Assembly (NCBI GenBank): GCA_036426205.1
Contig: CM071568.1
Location: 44,545,171-44,609,170 of the forward strand
Length of the DNA: 64,000 nucleotides
Reading direction: 5' to 3'
Source of the DNA: Ascaphus truei
Lineage: Eukaryota; Chordata; Amphibia; Anura; Ascaphidae
How positions within the stretch are numbered: the stretch's first letter is position 1; every line of letters begins with the position of its first letter. The position numbers and the translations under genes are program-made. Shown here in pieces: positions 43,781 to 55,949 of the stretch. Below the pieces are notes generated by a model, which saw only the letters and a program-made list of their open reading frames with translations, searched no databases and had not been told where the DNA came from.

Positions 43781-44914
43781 TATTTGTTGGTGTTTAATTT
43801 GTAGTATTTAACATATACACAGATATCTGGGGGGAAAATGACCCTATACAAATGTTTAACCATTAATAGTTGCCATGCCAAATTTGTATAGTGTCCTAAA
43901 TCACATCAGTACTGGTGGATGGTAACAATTTAAAATATAAGTAAAGACCTTGATGGTGTTAAGAGTTGTCCTTTCTGCTCACATGTTAAACCAACATTTA
44001 CAATGGTGTTGGAGCACCATCTAGATGGAGAAAAGGTGCAGGGCACAAAAGATTTGTAGTGGTGACAAGGGTGTAACTAATTGGCAATCTCGGAGAATGT
44101 AGATCCCTTTAAATGAAGGGAGCCAGAAGCATTGTAAATAGTTTGTCAATAGAGTTTTTCTTATGATTTGTAAAAACATTAAATGAGTCTCTGTGGTAAG
44201 AGGTAGAAATCTGGAAAGTGTCATCTTTGTGTGGTTTTAATTTTTTGGAGTGTGGCTTATTGTAATACATTCATCACAATCTTCACCCTGTATATTTACC
44301 TAATTTTCCCCTTTGGAAATTACACCAGTGACATGTAGCTAGTTTCACCAACAAGTCATTGCATGTGAAACTTTAGAAACATTTTATCTCTAGGATGGGT
44401 CCCCTCGGGCAATTTTCTCGGTATATAATTTGCACACACAAAAAGCCGGAAATGGGGCATTCTCACTTTATTCAATGTTTTAAAAGTAACGCTGCATTAC
44501 GTGTGTGTATATGTATAGATCATTTCTTTTTATTTTTTTTGCGTGACGTGTGTGTATAAAAGTCAGAACCGTACAAAATTGAAATATGAGCATTTAACTA
44601 GGCATGAGATGGACTACTACCACTACTACCTGCCTCCTGCCTCTCCCTCTGCCTGCAAGCAACACTCAAGTCAGAAGATGGTCAAAGCAGTCCTGGAGTG
44701 CTCTGCCTCGCTCCCTGTCCACACTGCTGCTGACCGCGCCAAGTGTTTTGAGCACAATCCATTTAAATCTGTCTGGTCACACTCACATGGTGGGCGCTTG
44801 CTGAGACCGATTTTAAAATGGCGTTTGAGGGGTCCATGACCTCCTCAGCCAATCAGCGCCAGTCACTTTAGAGGCCACGCCCCCTCCCACATATAGAAAG
44901 TTGCCAGACACATT

Positions 44915-44962
44915 GTGCTCATGCTTGGAGAGTTGGTGAAGTCCCCACTCAAGCATGAGCAC
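44915..44962. repeat. Short inverted repeat
   Basis: GTGCTCATGCTTGGAG and CTCAAGCATGAGCAC pair as a hairpin with a loop of about 17 bases. The same CCAAGCATGAGCAC block occurs inside the Harbinger-like MITE at 25936, so this is probably a relative. Confidence 0.6.
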
Positions 44963-45536
44963 AGTCAGCGGCACGGGGGACGCAACCCAAGTCTTAAATG
45001 CTCTCCCATAACCCCTTCTCCCTTTCTCCCCCCCCTCACACCCCAGCAGACTAAGCACTGACTGACAACACCGTGCCCCAATGCTTTGCTGACAATGCTA
45101 GTAAAGCAGGATAGGGTGCCAGTCTCTGCGGTGACAGATTGTAGCCTGAGTAAGATGTACGACTTGCACGTAAGTAAACAATCTCTAAAAATAGTGGCAT
45201 TGGCAAAAAATGTGGTGTCAACCTGTGGAATTGAGCTAACCATATGGTATACATAAGAAATGTTAAAATGGAGTGTGTGGATGAGTGAATTACAAACTGG
45301 CTGCCCCTCTTTTCTATCTTTCTTTGCCCCACTTTTTTTTTTTTTTTTATGTGAGCTTTAAATGTGGAATTATTGGTCATCCGTATACTAATTTCTGTAC
45401 TGCACTGATACACATTTGGAAACTAGACACCTTTATATTTTTCCTTGTAACATTTAATTTTATGGAATAGAAGATAAAATTACCAAGTCCCACGGTTTGC
45501 ACGGCCCCTGCTCAGGGCTTTGTTTTCTCATCTGCT

Positions 45537-45538
<2 letters not shown>

Positions 45539-45575
<37 letters not shown>
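45539..45575. repeat. (TG)n microsatellite
   Basis: About 18 uninterrupted TG units. Confidence 0.97.
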
Positions 45576-45576
<1 letters not shown>

Positions 45577-47107
45577 ACCATTAGTTTGAACTGGCATAGG
45601 AAGGATACAATTTCCTACTGCCAATTCCTTGTCTAGTCTTTCCTTGCCAGAAAATTTTTCCTACTATTTTTGTTTTGTTTCTTTGCAAGACTAACTGCTG
45701 TATGTGGCTGTAGAGTGGCTGATGGAATCTGATTTAGTTTAAAGTTTGCTACCCCCAACTGGGCTGAGCTTAATGATCCCGTGGGTGAACTAGAACAGGC
45801 ATTCACAAAAATACTTTTTTGACCAACAAATATTGCATCAATTGCACTGCATATTGTACTTTTTGTGCAACAGCAATAACGGTTTCCAAGCGTGGACACC
45901 CTCCGATTCCAACTATTTTTGTTGTGTACATGAAAACAAATTTGTAACAACTGCAACCAGACAATCACAATATAGCTTCTTACTCCATTCCAAATATCTT
46001 TGTTACGCTTTAATGCAGGGTGCAGAAACTGACAGTTTTGGGGGGGGTCACATCTCCCATCGTGAGACTGTTACTTATTTAGTATTCCTCCCAAATTAGG
46101 GGCGGGTTGAAAAGTTTAAAAAACTTTCACCTTTATTGCATCATACCCAGGTAGTTAATCCATGCAGCTCTTATAAAAGCATCCTGCATTCCTATCCCTT
46201 CATCAGGATTAGCTCTATTTCCAAACATGATGGTAATTTAACATGTGTATTGTCTCATTTATTATACCATAAGTGTCAGCATAAGAAAATTGCAATAAAA
46301 AAAAACAAATCCATGTCCATTAATTGTACATACAAAAAAATACCATGTACCCATTCACAGGTTTAAAGGCATCACAATGAAAAAAAAAAAAAAAGGAAGC
46401 TAAATCACTATTTCTCTTCCCCCTCCCCCCCCTCTTTTTTTGGGGTGGGGGAAAACAAGCCGGTTTTCAAACATTGGAAAAACAATACATATAGTAATTC
46501 CATATTAACCATTTGGCAAGGATTCTCCTTGAACAACATATGTATTCGATTACTATGGTGTCAATCATTACTATAATATATAACTTATACTCCCTATCCG
46601 CTTTATATATGGTGCCAAATTCATATGCTTAAGCATATATATTGATATCTGTAGGAGCATATCCCCAAACCAGCTGCTCGGAGGCATGTAACGACGACAG
46701 CTATCCACGGAGCGGTGAACTAGCAGCTACTCGAGGGGTAACATGTAACCTGAACATGCCCTGCATATTTGATTGATACATTCTGCACGTGCATTTATCA
46801 CCCTTTACTATAATTGTAATATACTGTAGTGTAGTTAGTGTAAAATGTGAGTTGTGTGTTACCTTTTCTTTACATGATCCTCCCCTTGATGACGAGTCAT
46901 CTATTTTGACAAGCAGCAGATTCATATTTACTTTCAAGGTTTATCTGTTTTTACTTGATACCTTGTCATGGATTTATTTTTTACTTCACTGTGGGTGCAT
47001 CTGATTCCCATGCTGTGCTTTAAAGCGGTGTTAACAGCGAGCATTAGCTTATATGGGCTCCATGTAACAATGGTTTTAAATAAATGATCAAAAAACAGAT
47101 TACTGTA

Positions 47108-49560
47108 CTTGGTTTCAACAAAGACCTTAAACTTTAGAAAGGCAGATTTTAATAAACTGAGATTTAATCGACAAGTAATACACGGGGATGATGTTTTTGC
47201 ATGGAAAAATGTAGAAGATAAATGGGCAGTCTTTAAAACATTGTTAGAAAAGCACACTTATCAGTGTATACCCTTGGGTAATAAGTGTAAAAGAAAAGTC
47301 AAAACCAATGTGGCTAAATAAAAAGGTAGGGGAGGAAATGGACATGAAGAGGAAGGCGTTTAGATTCTTTAAGTCAGAAGGGACAGAGACATCGTATCAG
47401 AATTATAAGGAATGTAACAAAAATTGCAAAAGGGCAATCAAATTATCAAAAATGGATAATGAAAAAAGGATTGTCATAGAAAGTAAGGTCAACCCTAAAA
47501 AGTTCTTTAAATACCTTAATAAAAAAAAATGAGAAAAGAAAATATAGGACCCTTTCAGTGCGAGATGGGCAGGCAGATTATTGGAGATAAGGAAAAAGCA
47601 GAGGCATTAAACAAATTCTTTGCCTCTGAGTGAGTTTACCAGGGAAGAATCAATTTCAATAGTAGTGCCACAGGAGGAAGCCACAACCTCCATATTAATG
47701 AACAATTGGTTAACTGAAGAAGTTCATAAGCGGCTGGAAAAAATTAACGTAAATAAGGCACCTGGCCCAGGTGGCATACATCCAAGAGTTCTCAAGGAGT
47801 TAAGTTCAGTAATAGCTGAATCATTATATTTAATATTCAAGGACTCAATTTCCACAGGTTCAGTACCACAAGATTGGCGCAAAGCAGATGTGGTGCCTAT
47901 ATTTAAAAAGGGAGCTAGATCACAATCGTGGAATTACAGACCTGTAAACCTAACTTCAATAGTGGGGCAACTACTTGAAGGTTTAATATGGGATAATATT
48001 CAGGAATACCTAATGGAAAACAAGATTATTAGTAATAGTCAGCATGGAGTTAAGTAGGAATTTAGACCAGGGTAATGCAAGTTGATGTGGTCTACTTAGA
48101 TTTTGCAAAGGCTTTTGATACGGTTCCACACTAGGTTGGTGTACAAAATAAAGCAAATTGAACTCTGTATTAATATATGCACCTGGATTGAAAACTGGTT
48201 GAAGGATAGACAACAGAGAATTGTCATAAATGGAACTTTTTCAGGTTGGGCTAAAGTCGTGAGTGTAGTACCTCAGGGATCAGTACTGGGACCCATGCTT
48301 TTTAACTTGTTTATTAATGACCTTGAGCTTGGCATCGAGAGCAAAGTCTCCATCTTTGCTGATGATACTAAATTGTGTAAGGTAGGAGAATCAGAGCAGG
48401 ATGTAAATTCTCTCCAGAAGGACTTTGAGAGACTGGAAACATGGGCAGGTAAATGGCAGATGATGTTTAATACAGATAAATGTAAGGCTATGCATTGGGA
48501 TGCAAGAATAAACAGGCGACTTACAAATTAAATGGGGATAAATTGGGGGAATCCTTGATGGAGAAGGATTTAGGAGTGCTTGTAGACAGCAGGCTTAGCA
48601 ATAGTGCCCAAAGTCATGCAGTAGCTGCAAAGGCTAAACAAGATCTTATCTTGCATTAAACGGGCAATGGATGGAAGGGAAGAAAACATAATTATGCCCC
48701 TTAACAAAGCATTAGTAAGACCACACCTTGAATATGGAGTACAATTTTGGGCACCACTCCTTAGAAAATACATTATGGAACTAGAGAGAGTGCAGAGAAG
48801 AGCCACCAAATTAATAAAGGGGATTGACAATCTAATTTATGAGAAGAGGCTAGCTAAATTAGATTTATTTACATTAGAAGAGAGGCATCTAAGAGGGGAT
48901 ATGATAACTATATACAAATATATTCGGGGACAGTACAAGGAGCTTTCAAAATAACTTCATTCCATGGGCAGTACAAAGGACTCGGGGGCATCCCTTTAGG
49001 TTGGAGGAAAGGAGATTTCACCAGCAACAAAGGAAATGGTTCTTTACATTAAGGGCAGTTAAAATATGGAATTCATTACCCATGGAGACTGTGAAGGCAG
49101 ATACAATAGATTTGTTCCAAAAAAAAGTTATACATCTTTTTAGAAAGGAAAAGTATACAGGGATATACCAAATAAGTAAACATGGGAAGGATGTTGATCC
49201 AGGGAGTAATCCGATTGCCAATTCTTGGAGTCGGGAAGGAATTATTTTTCCCCTTATGAGATATCATTGGATTATTTGAAACTGGGGTTTTTTGTTTGCC
49301 TTCCTCTGGATCAATAAACATGTATAGATATAGGATAAAGTATCTGTTGTCTAAATTTAGCATAGGTTGAACTTGATGGAAGTATGTCTTTTTTCTGTAT
49401 CAAACTTTTTTATTGGCATCAACACTTACAGATATGGGTACAGTATAGTCATCGGCACATGAGTGCATAACTTCAGTTGGAACAGTTTGGTGTTAGCCAA
49501 TAGAGTTTTCTATTTCGGGGTGAGGGTAGTACATCTACTATGTAACTATGTAACTTGTTT
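47108..49560 (+). pseudogene. CR1-like LINE ORF2, near complete but broken
   Basis: Plus-strand frames at 47308, 47620, 48103, 48667 and 49001 give one protein in order. The RT part has LEKINVNKAPGPGGIHPRVL, WNYRPVNLTSI, VPQGSVLGPMLFNLFINDL (motif B) and FADDTKLC (motif C, about 48355-48375). The tail has RPHLEYGVQFWAP, LERVQRRATKLI and LRAVKIWNSLP, typical of CR1. Motif A is damaged by a frameshift near 48100. The 3' end, TTGAACTTGATGGAAGTATGT then CTATGTAACTATGTAAC, is split by about 130 bp of other sequence at 49400-49530. No endonuclease domain was seen. Confidence 0.85.
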
Positions 49561-49569
49561 CTCATTACA

Positions 49570-50725
49570 GCACACCGCATTACTTTGATTCTACATCTCC
49601 TACGTAAGATACAGAAGGCTCAGAAACCACCCCCAAGGAGGCCAATAGTCTTAGGAAGGGGTTCTTTCCTAAATCCATTGGCCAAATACTTAGACTATTA
49701 TTTACAGCCAATCGTCAAAGGGTGATCTACCTGCCGAAAAGACACTACAGATTTTTTTTGGAACACTGGCATCTATAGAGAACATTGTGTACGATCGACG
49801 TGCAAAGTTTACATGTCAATCTCACATAATGAGGGATTGATGTATGTGGAAGAGGTGTTGCTGAAAGAGAAATACAGTAATACTTTTGTATATTTTGTTA
49901 TTGTACTTTTGAGGTTTGTACTAGAGGAATTTCTTTAGATTATTATATATATATAGTAATTTTTTTAATTACCTTCAAAGACGGGATGGCAATACGGGCC
50001 AATATGGCCCCCACATAAGCTAACATCTTTATGGTTGCCATTGAGAGAAACTTTTTTTTTTACACACTGATGGCTAAGATATATGTGGATGATTTATTCA
50101 TGGTGTGGACTGGGACAGAGGGAGAACTCATACAGGCCCCAGATATTGCTAAATATCTAATATAATATACCAACAACAATACGGTATACCATGGAATTTG
50201 ACTCAGAATACATCAATTTCTTAGATGTTGGAGTAAAAAAAAGGGGGTAGATATGTATAAAAAAAAAAACTGATAGGAACAATATTATTGTCCTAGAGTT
50301 TCCATCATCCCTGTACCATAAAGTCTACCAAGGAGCCAACTCATGAGAGTAAAAAGAATGGTCTTAGATGACATACTGTTTGAGCAGAGAGCAGGTGTGA
50401 GATGGTTAATACATTTGCCATGAGGGAATATGAGGAAAAATCTATTGAAATGAAAAGATGAAATAGGAAAGATTCCTTGTGAGTCTGTACTAAAATCCAA
50501 ATATTAGGAAAATGTATTTTAACTCTACGTATGATACTGGAGATATAAGGGAGGATTATGTTGAAGTACTAGTCAATCCTACAGAATGATCATATGTATG
50601 ACAATGTGGGAATTGTAATGGAGACGTAGTTATCCAACCCGCAAATAGCTTTAAAATCCCACTAAGGCATTTCTCATCTGGGGGTACAAAGTCAGTATTG
50701 ACTATTGTCACTTTATTTTACTTTA
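49570..50725 (+). pseudogene. PLE reverse transcriptase relic, split from its 3' end by an LTR
   Basis: Pieces include RPIVLGRGSFLNPLAKYLDYYLQPIVKG (about 49640-49725), a decayed motif A region with HNEGLMYVEEVL, motif B ANMAPT.ANIFMVAIERN (about 49995-50050), motif C KIYVDDLFMVWTG (about 50076-50115) and a cysteine linker CGNCNGDV (about 50610). The plus-strand PLE probably continues at 52320-52980. Confidence 0.75.
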
Positions 50726-52319
50726 TGTAGCCCTCTTACCCCCCCCCCCCTAAGTGAGATTGGGGTGGGTAGGTGTTTCTGACTACTCATCTTTGTGGTG
50801 CGGTACCTGTTTGGCAACCAGGAGGGCTGAGCTTCCGCCACGGGGAACCTGGGGTATGTGTATTATGAGTAACCCTGTACTCGGTGCAGCGCCTCCACCT
50901 GCGATGGTTCCCAGCAAAGCGGGAATTGTTCCTCGCAGGACACATACGAATAACCACATACACTGGATGGGAAATAGCAAAGGGCTTTACTGACCATAGA
51001 CGGCAACTTCAATAATACTTTCTTTGCATAACAGTCAACAGAATAACGGGTGTCCCTCTCTAGAGGAGACACTGACTACGGCGTCTCGCAGGACGCTTTC
51101 TCTCCCCCCACCGGGTGATCCCACCCCGTGTCCAATAATCCCCACACAATGTCCCGCACTCTTTCAGAGAGAGGATATGTGTGACTGCGCAGTCACTGAT
51201 GGCTAATAGGAGCGTTGGTGCACTTGTTGATAAGGGGGTTACCTGCCGAGCACTCCAGTGCTCGGGCCTGCAACGGGCTTCACAAAGGATCAGACGAGTT
51301 CCTGCACGATATCCAGGATCCACCGTCCGGGGTGATCCCACCAGGATGGCCTCTGCAGCCACAACGAAGATCTGCGCCCAACCTTCTGAACGGATGCGCA
51401 GCGTCTGCTGAGTCCCTAACTGACTCTATGAACTACGGTGATGCTCGCTGTACTATAGGCTGTCCCTACAGCACAGCAACCTTGAATGGCTTCAGGGGAA
51501 AACTCCTAGGGGCCTACGGGGTAGCCTGTCCTATGCAGGTGGGTCCCTGACCCCCTGCACCCACACTACCTTTCCCGTACCCCCCGCGTCCCCTCTTACT
51601 CACTCCTACCTAACCCTTCCAACCCCGGCAGCAACGCACTGCAACCTCACACGATGTTCTCTTGTCAGCCCTCACAGCACTGACCGCTGTGACCTGACAA
51701 GAATGCACCCACGAACCTAAGGGCAGAGTCCCTAACATAGGGGCAGTCCCTTATCACTTACCCACTAATCTGGTGGGGAGTTGGGGCCTGTCTGGGACCT
51801 GGGGGACCTTACCTGGTGCAGGAGCCACTTGCTCACTGCACCCTTCCTCCCCCTTCTTGCTCCCAGCTCCAACTGCCGTTCTTCAGCGCGTGAAATGTAT
51901 CTATCTCCCTCCACAGGGAGATACTCTAGCCCTATTGGCTTCCTGGCGTCACGAGGGGTGCGCAGATGCTCATGGGACTCGTAGTCCCTGCTTAGAGCCT
52001 TCCCTGGTTGGCTAGGGTTTCGCGGGCTCATCCCTGCGCATGCGCGAGCTGTTTGGGGTCCTCCCGGCACCTGGCTCTCACTAGCCTCTTCCCTACTCTG
52101 CTCCGCGCATGCGCGATCGCGCAGCATGCGCGCGCACCCGCAATGGCGGCCCCCGCTAACCGGGTACGCCGCCAAGCCTCCTGCAGCTCGGCTCACTCCC
52201 TGCACCGGCCCCCACCTTTGGGAACAGCCGGCGGGTCCGTCGCTGCCTCCGGCGGCACCCGCGACCGCGCTGACCCAAAGGAGGGGGGTCTCTGGGAGCC
52301 GGAGAGCACGACGGCTACA
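50726..52319 (-). mobile_element. Large solo LTR (probable), 1.6 kb
   Basis: The plus strand begins TGTAGCCCTCTTACC and ends GACGGCTACA, so both ends are TGTAGCC inverted. It interrupts a PLE. The GCAGCGCCTCCACCT block near 50887 also occurs in the LTRs at 57464 and 60611, and the gene-like end order agrees with a minus-strand LTR. Its 3' half in plus coordinates is CpG-rich, with NRF1-type motifs. No convincing TSD was found, and no pol gene. Confidence 0.5.
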
Positions 52320-52980
52320 TGTATAATATATGTTTTATTATAAACTGTTTTTCATTGATTGATTGAACGTATATCTGTTAGTCTTTTTTTGGCTACACTG
52401 CTTTGGCTTGCGTTTCATTGAGATAGTTCTCTGTTCATCCGAGGTTTTGCCTGCACTATGTCACGCTGCGTTCCAGCCCCGCTGCTCCAAGTAGAAGTTA
52501 GCGTATAGCCTTTGTTCTCCGGTTTCTATTTAAATTGTATAATTAGCTCAGTTGCTTTGACATCAATTTTTTTTTAGTATTCTCCGTTTTTTAATGTGGT
52601 TGTAGATTTATTTCATTTGTTTATTTGTATAATGTGATGGGTGAAATGTACCATTACTCCTTGTATATGGGATGTTCCGATGGAGGGGTAGCCATCTTTT
52701 TTGTGGTCTGGTCTATGACACATATTGTGTGTCGGCAGTCAGTTTACCTGGTGGGACACTGATTGCGGTGCTTCCGCTGGGGCTTCCCTCTATATAAGGC
52801 TGTGACTCACCGGGAGATGACACTCTTTGATAAAGCGCTAGTTACGGCGGGAAACGCGTCAGAGTTGAGCCTCAGTTTTTGTACGGGCACTATGTGTTAA
52901 TTAAACTTTAATTTTTTTTTTACTTTTGATCCTGCCTCCAGTTCTCTTTACGTACCGCTGTGCTGAACATTGCTCTTTTC
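52320..52980 (+). mobile_element. PLE 3' end with degenerate hammerhead
   Basis: It follows the solo LTR and should be the 3' part of the PLE at 49570. At 52822-52865 a hammerhead-like arrangement is visible: ACTCT/AGAGT stem, GAAACGCGTC 3' half, but core TTGATAA instead of CTGATGA, so two core bases are lost and it should be inactive. Confidence 0.55.
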
Positions 52981-52998
52981 ATTTTATACATACAGTAT

Positions 52999-53159
52999 AA
53001 AGAAACCTGTAGCACTCAAGAAAAAAAGCAAATGGTTATTAACCAACAATGTGAAACGATTTATACAGAGTGGTGTACACAAAGATAGTAGAAATACTCT
53101 GTAATACATTTTTTGGACAATAAACAATTTCTTTTTTCTTGACTACTACAGGTTTCAGG
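52999..53159. mobile_element. Small inverted-repeat element
   Basis: The ends GAAACCTGTAG and CTACAGGTTTC are exact inverses, and the homology continues inward through CAAGAAAAAA. It is about 160 bp; no clear TSD was identified. Confidence 0.6.
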
Positions 53160-53697
53160 AGAGTGGGGGTGATCAACAGTGTCAAGGGAATCAAAGATCC
53201 AGGAGTATACATAACCCTGAGACTTTGCTATGAGGTAGGCCTGGTCCCCGCTGGCTACTGCAGCGCCCGCTGTGGCGCTTGCAGCGGAGGTACTGGGGCC
53301 TCAGCCTAAGCCATTCAATGTGATCATATTAGTAATATAGTGGTACTTTTTATATATGTATGTTATCTGTATGAAGATGTTAATTATACTAGTATCTACT
53401 TGGTTTAAGTAATTAAACATGTAGTTTTAATATCTATATTAATTGAGAGCTTTGTATACTAATTAATTGAGATTTCTGTCTATGCACTTTGATGTATTTA
53501 TATGTATGAACATTATTTTATATTTCATATTTTTGTTTAAATGTTTATATCCTATTGTGACGGTAAGGGCAACCAAGCTCAGTAAATTAAAGGTTAAGCA
53601 CACTTGTTATCCCTACTTGTCAAGATTGCGACCCAGGTATTGGGTCAGAATGACTGCCAGCACTGTTACTAGGTATTTCCTCACTTAGCCATCTGTA

Positions 53698-53777
53698 GAA
53701 CCAGTTTATTTAGTGTTTGTGACTCACTGTGTATCTTCTATGGGCTTCATTGTGTGCTGGGCCCTTGATTAGATTAG
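53698..53777. repeat. 80-bp direct repeat, copy 1
   Basis: It matches 55870-55949 with one mismatch (TGGGCTTC against TGGGATTC). The pair brackets 2092 bases. Confidence 0.95.
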
Positions 53778-54517
53778 AACTAGGAGACAAGAACACCCTT
53801 TTGACAGCATTCATTGTATAGAAATGTAATGATGAATTAAGTTAATATACGATACTTTATTATTAATATATAAAATAAATGGTTGAATAGTCAAACAATA
53901 AACAACTAACATTGGTGACAAAACATATAAAACAAACTAAAGTGCTCTATACAAAAACTGAGACATAGGGGAGATTCGTTACACCCAATTGCTGATTAGC
54001 AATGAAGTGACTCACAGATGGTGAGGGAAAAAAACCCTAGTCCAGCAATAAAAATGGTTAAAAGCCTGTCTATTCTGAACAGGTAACAGAGGACTGACCA
54101 TAGGGTTAATTACTAATGTATAACATATGGAAGTTCACACACAAATACACAGATAATGAAGACAAATCAATAGATATTATGTCAAATAATGCAATCAATA
54201 TTGCCAAGATATAACAGCTCGTATAGGAGCACCTTACATGCTAGAGATAAAATAGCAGCAGGGGGAATAAAACACCTAGTTGATACAAATACAGTGATAC
54301 TCCAAAAGGTAATGAATGGAATGCATTAGAGCCCACAAAATGTGTTAGATGGCTCTGAGGCACGGATCTAGCCCGTATCAAGTTATAGCCTCCTAGTTAA
54401 TAAAAGATCAAAATGCAATATAAACATCCATAAGGTAGCTACTGGCAATAAAGAATCTGTGGTGAGGAAACAAACATATGAACACAGAGGGTGTAGTCGC
54501 AAGTGTATCACACACAC
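53778..54517. other. Unassigned AT-rich sequence between direct repeats
   Basis: No gene was found. Text such as GTGACTCACAGATGGTGAGGG (about 54008) partly inverts the sequence just left of the direct repeat (CCTCACTTAGCCATCTGTAG), hinting at a terminal inverted structure. Confidence 0.4.
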
Positions 54518-54521
54518 TTAA

Positions 54522-54972
54522 AGCTGCAGTTCAGTCAATATCCTGCATGTGCGGTTTTTTTTTTTTTAATAAATCAGTTCTGTAGTAAGAAAAAATACTT
54601 TTAGCATTTTCTGTTTTTAAAAAAACAACTTTGAAAGACCAATTTTCTTGTATTCTATTTTAACAGCCATTTGCTAAGGCACTGCCCCTCATGTCCTGTC
54701 ACAAGCCCTGGCACGCCCCTTTGTCAGCCCTGCCCTCCCTCTAGCACATGTCAGTGCAGGAGTGCTCATGAATATTCATGAGCTTCCACTGACTGACAAG
54801 CAGAATATAAACAAATCCCAGCTTTTAATATGTCACCAAATTTCGACCTATCAATACATGGAGAACGAATTGACCTGCAGCTATACAGTTCTTTAGGTAA
54901 TTAGAGATTGCACACATAAAACTATTGAAGTAAAAAAATAAATGTAAAAAAAAAAAAGACTGAACTGCAGCT
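54522..54972. mobile_element. TTAA-flanked MITE, 451 bp
   Basis: The ends AGCTGCAGTTCAGTC and GACTGAACTGCAGCT are exact inverses over 15 bases, flanked on both sides by TTAA (54518-54521 and 54973-54976). This fits a T2/Kolobok or piggyBac MITE. The interior has a CATGAATATTCATG palindrome (54767). No transposase. Confidence 0.88.
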
Positions 54973-55288
54973 TTAAATGTAGCAGGCAGCTGCTACTTAG
55001 GTATAATGTAGCGCACAAGGAAGAATAGTTATAATCGCGCTATAACAGTCTCCTATTACAATGATGGCTGCTATGCTTCCAACACCATCGTCATGGCTTG
55101 AGAAGCGGTAAATACTAAGGCTGACTCAAAGAGTTACAATACATTAATCGTAGCCATTAGTGCGGTGTGTGGCAGTTAGATCAGCATAATTGTGGCTCGC
55201 GAACAAACCGGCTACTCAACAGTGCCTCTCACCCTCTGCCCTGCGTGTGATCGTCATAACGTCATGACGTCAGTCCTGTAGCCGCCTC

Positions 55289-55330
55289 CCACCTGACGCA
55301 CGTTTCGCTGAGGCGCTTTTTCAAAGGTGG
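55289..55330 (-). ncRNA. Degenerate hammerhead-like motif
   Basis: On the minus strand, CCACCT and AGGTGG form stem I around a TTGAAAA core, a GCGCCTCAGC stem and GAAACGTGCGTC. The CTGATGA core is lost, so no activity is expected. It marks the end of a minus-strand PLE relic. Confidence 0.45.
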
Positions 55331-55701
55331 TGACGTAGAGTGCTACGGAGGAGGTTTTTATAGTCAATCACCAATGATGCAGTGAAAGCAGCTGAGTATA
55401 ACCACATGTTTCTTTCGCAGGTAATAGACAACGATGGAGAGAGACGTGACTAAATGAATAGATGAGGGAGTGATGAAAATAAAAATCTCATACAAACATT
55501 GTGTAATGGTAATATCTGAGAACTATAGAGGTTACATGATGCTACCCCCCCCCCCCCCCCACCACCACCACACACACACACACTTAATCAGTCCACAATT
55601 TCACATGGGGGGCCACATGCTCCGATCCCCCAAACCCCCATGCTGCTGAAAACGGGAAGCAGACAGGAAGAGAAGGAGGGCTTGTCTGTGTGCAGAGAGA
55701 A

Positions 55702-55868
55702 GCCCCGCCCCCTCTGCAAGACACAGACATAGAAGCAGCAGCATGGATCTTCTGGCCCCGCCCCCTCTGCAAGACACAGACATAGAAGCAGCAGCACGGA
55801 ACTTCTGGCCCCGCCCCTTCATCAAGACACAGACATAGAAGCAGCAGCACGGATCTTCTGGCCCCGCC
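55702..55868. repeat. Minisatellite, 53-bp unit, about three copies
   Basis: Units of GCCCCGCCCCCTCTGCAAGA plus ACAGACATAGAAGCAGCAGC plus a variable end repeat with a few substitutions. The array stops at the second 80-bp direct repeat. Cys-rich minus-strand frames through it are not genes. Confidence 0.92.
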
Positions 55869-55869
55869 C

Positions 55870-55949
55870 GAACCAGTTTATTTAGTGTTTGTGACTCACT
55901 GTGTATCTTCTATGGGATTCATTGTGTGCTGGGCCCTTGATTAGATTAG
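55870..55949. repeat. 80-bp direct repeat, copy 2
   Basis: Partner of 53698-53777. See that entry. Confidence 0.95.

Larger units (their letters stand above)
43790..47100. other. Downstream of ZNF706, no gene found
   Basis: This stretch holds no confident gene. It includes a GC-rich patch at 44640-45060 with an inverted repeat (44915-44962), a TG microsatellite (45539) and a segment at about 46090-46215 that looks like a retroelement end on the minus strand (CCTGATGAAGGG then AATAAAGG). G/C homopolymers occur near 46040 and 46420. Confidence 0.45.

Noticed and set aside
46120..46215. Hammerhead on the minus strand starting CCTGATGA
   Set aside because: CTGATGA is present but no GAAA half or pairing stem I follows at a workable distance.
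51765..52205. 146-codon minus-strand frame in the large LTR
   Set aside because: GC-rich DNA gives long chance frames, and the peptide has no recognisable domain or consistent start context.
55584..55850. Repeated Cys-rich frames MLLLLCLCL... on the minus strand
   Set aside because: They translate the 53-bp minisatellite in three phases.
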